A DNA stretch of 64,000 bases, from assembly GCA_029237695.1 (NCBI GenBank), contig CM055266.1, forward strand, positions 122,564,569-122,628,568, in the 5' to 3' direction. Below the pieces are notes generated by a model. It was not told the DNA's origin and did not search any database. It was given only the letters and a program-made list of their open reading frames with translations. Made by a program: the position numbers and the translations under genes. Source of the DNA: Conchocele bisecta (taxonomy: Eukaryota > Mollusca > Bivalvia > Lucinida > Thyasiridae). This document shows, one piece after another, positions 58,808 through 64,000 of the stretch. Positions within the stretch are counted from its first letter, which is position 1, and each line of letters begins with the position of its first letter.

Positions 58808-61577
58808 TAGACCTTGAGCCAGCAATAACATATACCAGCAGTATATCTCGAAATGGCTGCGGGAATAACCTGTTTTACAACATTTTTCTACGAGTCATGT
58901 GCTGTACGAACAAATACAGACATTCATAAAATTGAAACACATATACATTACTTTCCCTCACAAATAAATGGAAAATGCAGGAGATAGTGTTGCAATATCC
59001 TTCCACAATTGTCAGAAAAGTCAAAATGGCCGCCAAAATGTTCTTGTTTTGTTCTATTATTGACTGTATGGAGTTGTTATAAACAGCATTTCATGTACAT
59101 ATTACATGTATACATACCAGTTTGAGGAAATAATTTAATAACATATATATATCCAGGTATACAATGCTGTAATTATATATTCAAAATGGCCGACATAATG
59201 CTCTTATGTTCAAAGATATTGACGATGAAGCTGCAGTGTTCAGTAAGTAAAAATCATTAACATTGTTATGTATAGAGTGTGATATTCTGCTTATTTTAAA
59301 ATACAAATACGGATGTATGTCAATCAGTTTGAGTATTGGAGAACTGTTTCAAAGTGTTTCCAAAATGGATTGACTGTTAGTATTGGGCTGTCTAGTTAAT
59401 GTGATTGGTAACGGGCACACATCTCACAGTCTAGCGAGCATGATGATCATTGGCCAAAGCAGTATGTAGTAATGTATGATGAATGGCATGGGTATGCTTA
59501 TTACAAACATAAATAGCTTTCTCCCACATTAAGCATCCCGCATATGTATTCACATGTGCCAATAATTTAAATTAACCATTGGTCGTGAGTTGCAAACATT
59601 GTAAAATAAATACAATACATGGTGACGATATGTAATTCATGCAGTCACTGGTGTAATCATTTCTACATTAACCACTACATGTGCTGTATGTATTTATCTA
59701 ATTAAACATTACTGAAACTAATACACCAACACCTAATCATATACAGTGTCACCATGACTGTCAAATTTAAGATGACCATCAACATGGTCGCTTTTGCAAT
59801 TAGGATGGGATATTTACGGATCTATATGTATACGTTTAATACAGCTTAAATATCTTAAACTAGTTAATAATACCCTTAGCCCGAGGAGGTCCCGCATCTT
59901 TTGATGACACCAAAATGTGGTTGCCCATGACATATGGAAGAAAAGACATGTCTATTAGCTACACACTACGTGTAGTATGTATGTGCTAAACAGGTAGAAC
60001 ATAAATATAATTTTGCATTCAGTACATAAATGTACACATGGTACATGATTATAGAGTTTTGAGATCATTAGAATGACATTACCTGTTGTCAAATAGAGAA
60101 ATACATATTCCGATAACACCAAAGAGCCAGCAAAATACACAATTCTGTGGTACAATGCGGCAGAAAACTATTTCCACAAACCTGATCCTGACCGCCTGCG
60201 TAAATAGTTAGAATGCCATGTAGATAGTAGTTCAATTGCATAGTAAAATGCAAACGTTAATGTGTCTCGATAGAGGCTATGTGATATTGTTTAGATGAAC
60301 ATGTTGATACATTGCATAATGTTATGGATATACATTATCATTCATGGGTATTTAAACGTAGATTGGTGGTCATGTGAGTGTGTTTGTCTACACGTGGTAA
60401 CACATGAGCTTGTGTAATACATATTATTTATTGCTGTAAATTGATATATTCGGGATTTGGTGAAAATGGGCACATCATTTGTGTAATATTATTGTCCTAC
60501 TGATGTATGAGTTTCCATCTGGATCACCATTGGAATAATTATACCACTAAATATGGTATCCCGTTGTATTGTGTAGTTATATGTATGTAGGTCCGATGTG
60601 CATACTTCTTAAACTGATGTTTGAATACCCCGGAATGGCTTTTGCAGACTACATACATACTAATATTGGCTTGCATATATATTTATATAAGTATATACAT
60701 GAGCTTGGAGGACATATACATATTTTCAGAAGTCATACATATGTTTAGCCACATTTGTCAAATTTTTATTTTGACATAGTATGAAATGCAAAGACTATAT
60801 TTAAGTGATGTACTTGTATATTTGAAATCTGTAATGATGCTGTTATCCGAATATTATGCAGGTATATGTCAATCGGAACTATTAAAAGTTGATTTACAAA
60901 CATATACATCCTTTTTGGTGTATGGTTATTTGACACAACAGGTGTAGAATAACACGTGTACTACAATTAAGAACACCGAATACTGAAACATATTGGACAA
61001 AATAGTTATGTATGTTTACGTAGCAGCTATAATAATATAGTGGATATATTTGAAGTGCATATGCATGTTTTTAGAAAGACCATGCACCTTCAATTTCTTT
61101 GTTTATATGAAACTTATGAAATGGTATATCAACCTTACAGGTTATCAAATGTCACTATTATGAACTCATTGTTAACTATTTACTTACAATGCCTCACTTA
61201 CAAAACACACTATCGTAATGGGTGCCTCTAAAATGAGACTAATGGAGTAATATACCTGCATGTATCAGGCAATGGCCACGATGCATGCACTGGTGTGTAC
61301 TTACACTGGTAATGGATGACGGTCATACACATTGGAACACACACGTTCTCGTATGACATTGAGTGTATTCAGTAGTTATAGAAGTCATACAGTTTTACTA
61401 TACACGTGATTTTATAATTTCATGTGCCAACCACACATTTTAATCCTGTTCCTGCAGATTACTCGGAATTATGTGGAACTGGGATATACCACAAATTCAT
61501 TTACTTGCGTGGCTGTCATCTTGAAAGTGTATAACAGTGTATGTGTCCTGTTTTACTCCAGCTTAGCTTGCTCGTAT
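58808..61577 (-). repeat. Right arm of the large inverted repeat
   Basis: Reverse complement of 42638-45290 with many small differences. The arms are 2.65 and 2.77 kb and enclose 13.5 kb. Contains three AAAATGGCCG(C/A)C words that match the left arm's copies. Confidence 0.8.
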
Positions 61578-62302
61578 TATTTACAGATGTCTTAATGTTC
61601 TGTACTTTAGTATTTACTGCGTCATACGTGAAGTAATATGTGCTACAAAGCATCCATTCAGCATGGTAGAAAATGTTTATTTTCTATATCCAATTTGCAA
61701 ATTAGTACCTACGACCTATACTATTGACAGTAATAATTATATTTATTTATTTCACTTAATGGTGTTTAAATGCCTGTCAACAGCTGATAGTAATAATTGT
61801 ATGTATCAGAGACGTTCATATTGGAATACACAACATACTAATCATGGTGATTGTCATGGTTACATAAATATGAAATGGACATATAGAGAGACAAACAGAT
61901 GACATGCATTCAGTATCTGAAATGTGTGTGGATAACTAATATGTGGCTGTGACTGGAGAAATTGGGCTTATGGGATTACAGAGCGCGACATACGGCATAG
62001 CACTCGTAATTGAATGTAGTTTCAGAAAAAATATGTCTGGAAAAATCCCACAGAGGGGAGGGTTTCCATTTCTGGCTGACGGCCTAGTCATCAGGCAAAA
62101 TAAAATATAGCTGCTGCATTCATACCCACGAAATGTTTTGATTGGTATTTTCCAAAATTTAACTGATAAACTGAGCCCAAAAACTGTGAAAACTATAGAG
62201 AATAGTATATGTAGAGTTTCAGATACAAAGCAAGACAGACCAAAACGCCATATGATAAGTTGGCACAGGACAGGGCATTATTTTCTTGGTCGTACTCGCC
62301 GT
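61578..62302. other. No gene; reverse copy of family C
   Basis: 61780-61985 carries family C in the opposite orientation (GTGTGTGGATAACTAATATG, GTGGCTGTGACTGGAGAAAT). No ORF with a domain. Confidence 0.55.
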
Positions 62303-62476
62303 TAGGATCGTCTGTAAATTTCAATTGATGGATTTACATTTATTGAGCATAGTCTGCAAATGCTCAATAAATGTAAATTCAATTACAAGAAAACATTGTT
62401 AATGTGAAATTTACAGACTATCATAATGTTGCACTTACGAGCATTTTAGTAGTACGAAGTTTAGTGAAACGGCCCG
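62303..62476. mobile_element. CACTAAA-TIR MITE, copy with worn left end
   Basis: Right end GAAGTTTAGTGAAACGGCCC is well preserved; the left end has been altered. The internal hairpin TTACATTTATTGAGCAT / ATGCTCAATAAATGTAA is intact. Confidence 0.7.
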
Positions 62477-62746
62477 GTGGAATGTTTCGGTCTATTTATT
62501 CTTAGAATCAGAAGTAGCTCTGCATGCGGAAAATTTCACCCGAAACACCGCACACGCAGAGAAGTTCTATGAAACAGAATGTTGAAATAGATGGCAATGT
62601 CTTTCCACGATCATTAGATCAAATATATTGGCGAGTCAAAGTTGGATTCCCACGCAGTGCACTGCTATGAAACAGAATGTTAAAACACAATAAACTATTA
62701 ATATGTCACGGTAGGTAGCTCACTACATTGGGAGGTGTGTATTCTT

Positions 62747-62820
62747 GCCCGGCTAGCTCAGTCGGTTGGAGCGATGGTACGATAAACCAGAGGTCCCGGG
62801 TTCGAACCCCGGGTCGGAGC
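62747..62820 (+). other. tRNA-derived repeat (SINE-like head), copy 1
   Basis: Good internal promoter: box A-like TAGCTCAGTCGG and box B GGTTCGAACCC. D-arm and T-arm fold well. The acceptor stem pairs at only five of seven positions and the anticodon loop ACGATAA has C instead of T at position 33. No CCA-type end follows. More likely a tRNA-derived repeat than a working tRNA gene. Confidence 0.6.
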
Positions 62821-63100
62821 ACATTTGTCTCGCCCTGTGACATTTAGCGCCCAACGAGGGACCGTGAGTAATAAATGCTGCACAAATTCTACATTTAATT
62901 CGTCTGTTAATTCAATATTTCCTGTTACATTTGACATCCAACGAGGGACAGTGACTGATAAATACTACCCAAAATGTACCAAAAATATGGAATTCAGAGA
63001 CGAATTAAATCTAGAATTTAGGGACGAATTCTAACTTGGCGGGGTAGTATGTCGCGGTACGTAACTCGCTATGGGAAGAACTTGAAGGTGTGTATTCGTG

Positions 63101-63174
63101 CCCTGCTAGCTCAGACGGTTAGAGCGATGGTACGGTAAACCAGAGGTCCCGGGTTCGAGCCCCGGGCCGGAGCA
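63101..63174 (+). other. tRNA-derived repeat (SINE-like head), copy 2
   Basis: Second copy about 354 bp downstream, same strand, with the same flanks (GTGTGTATTC before, GGAGCACATTTGTCTCGCCC after). Anticodon loop is ACGGTAA. Box B is GGTTCGAGCCC. The acceptor stem is also incompletely paired, so the same reasoning applies. Confidence 0.6.
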
Positions 63175-63477
63175 CATTTGTCTCGCCCTGTGACAAATAC
63201 TTTACACAATAGAAATATACGTCGTATCTGGTTCTACCCTGTTCAGGTTTGAACCGAACATAAATTTCAGTTGTTTGTTTGATAATAATTCCAGCACAAA
63301 AATATTTACACAATTCCCTAACATTTGATTGGCCCGTAGCAAGTCTCTGTCCAAAATTTAAATCGCAGTAAACTCCCACGCCGAACTACTTTCCGTAACC
63401 GTGAGGCGCAGTTCAAATAATTCTTACGAAAACGGAAAATAAACACATTTTCTTGATGAATTTATTTCAAATGCTGG

Positions 63478-63716
63478 AATTATTAGGAATGAATGGCCTT
63501 TTTGTGAAATTTATCGGGGATATAAACTTGGGAAAGTCGCGGGAATACTAAACGAGGCCTTAAAAAAATACAATTTTCGAGAAAAAAATCCAAAAAAAAA
63601 ATTATTTTTTTTTTCGAAAATTGTAATTTTGTGTCGCTTCGTCCAGTATTTCCGCGACTTTTCCAAGTTTATACCCCGATAAATTCCACAAAAATGCCAT
63701 TCATTCCTATAATAAA
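63478..63716. mobile_element. Hairpin MITE
   Basis: Left arm TTATTAGGAATGAATGGCCT ... GAAAGTCGCGGGAATACT ... AATTTTCGAGAA pairs with the right arm TTTTCGAAAATTG ... AGTATTTCCGCGACTTTT ... ATTCATTCCTATAATAA. The loop is A/T homopolymer. No ORF. Confidence 0.8.
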
Positions 63717-63824
63717 CACCCCGAGGCGGCTGACAGCCAATGATAAATGCTGATTAATATGTATTGCTGTGTTATTTAAGCCCGCATATTGTATGGAACG
63801 CCAACTCTACATAAACTAAAATAA

Positions 63825-64000
63825 TTATTGATAGTTCTAAATAATTAGAGCTAGCATTACATATTTAGAGCCAGCTCCAAATCATTTGAAGAGATCTCTA
63901 AATCATTTAGAGCTAGCTCTAATTCATTTGAAGAGCTCTCTACATCAGTTGGAGCTAGCTGTAAATGAGTCTAATTAATGATCTCTCTAAATCATTAGAG
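63825..64000. repeat. Palindromic minisatellite (AGAGCTAGCTCT / CTAAATCATTTAGAG), runs off the window
   Basis: A string of self-complementary words (AGAGCTAGCTCT, AGAGATCTCT, TAGAGCTAGCTCTA) joined by AAATCATTTGA-type linkers. Same design as the CTAATTAG array at 4316-5064 but with different sequence. No right boundary visible. Confidence 0.75.

Noticed and set aside
62747..63174. Functional tRNA genes (Ile GAT and Thr GGT by anticodon position)
   Set aside because: Acceptor stems do not pair fully and position 33 is C in both; treated as tRNA-derived repeats.

Overview
The window looks like invertebrate nuclear DNA, most probably from a mollusc (possibly a bivalve). It is AT-rich, gene-poor and packed with degenerate interspersed repeats. 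Those repeats include non-LTR retrotransposons, hairpin MITEs, tandem units carrying GACCTTGACCTT, and dispersed pieces starting TTTAACGGCCTATCAACAG. The host assignment is an inference from repeat style only. I see no intact host gene.

The centrepiece is a 13.5-kb Polinton/Maverick (adintovirus-like) element at 6230-19752. It has 194-bp terminal inverted repeats with one mismatch seen by eye and a 5-bp target duplication (GCATG). The outer 106 bp of each repeat is itself a long palindrome with an inner arm, like a parvovirus terminal hairpin. From left to right it carries a small CxxC ORF (+), two tandem paralogous small basic ORFs (+), a two-helix membrane protein (-), a fibre-like head ORF (-), a coiled-coil fibre-like gene with ~50-residue repeats (-), a penton-like minor capsid gene (-), a conserved-looking 482-codon gene with a C-terminal membrane anchor (+), a coiled-coil/membrane gene (-), a double-jelly-roll-type major capsid gene (+), and a SAP-like plus protein-primed family B DNA polymerase (-, 4 kb). 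A block of six subterminal repeats ends it. Most long genes are broken by one or a few frameshifts or stops; the polymerase is broken many times and contains a 100-nt C tract. I could not recognise an integrase, packaging ATPase or protease.

Left flank (1-6229): a decayed LINE reverse-transcriptase fragment, palindromic CTAATTAG minisatellite elements and a GGGCCGAGG repeat cluster. Right of the element, 19.8-33.5 kb is non-coding repeat DNA with two MITEs whose empty sites can be seen in other copies of the host repeats. From 33.7 to 38.8 kb (-) lies a frameshifted copy of a multicopy gene family with a PIN/FEN-like acidic motif and a Cys-rich tail, interrupted by a 661-bp MITE. A near-perfect 2.49-kb palindrome (38799-41284) is centred inside another copy of that MITE.

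A second, larger inverted repeat (about 2.7-kb arms at 42.6-45.3 and 58.8-61.6 kb) encloses 13.5 kb that holds a broken LINE (ORF1 with three zinc knuckles, ORF2 endonuclease/RT and a detached C-terminus) and foldback elements. The right end carries two tRNA-derived repeats, a hairpin element and the start of another palindromic minisatellite.

Frame disruptions occur in every coding segment, so base-level sequence quality should be kept in mind when reading the breaks as biology.
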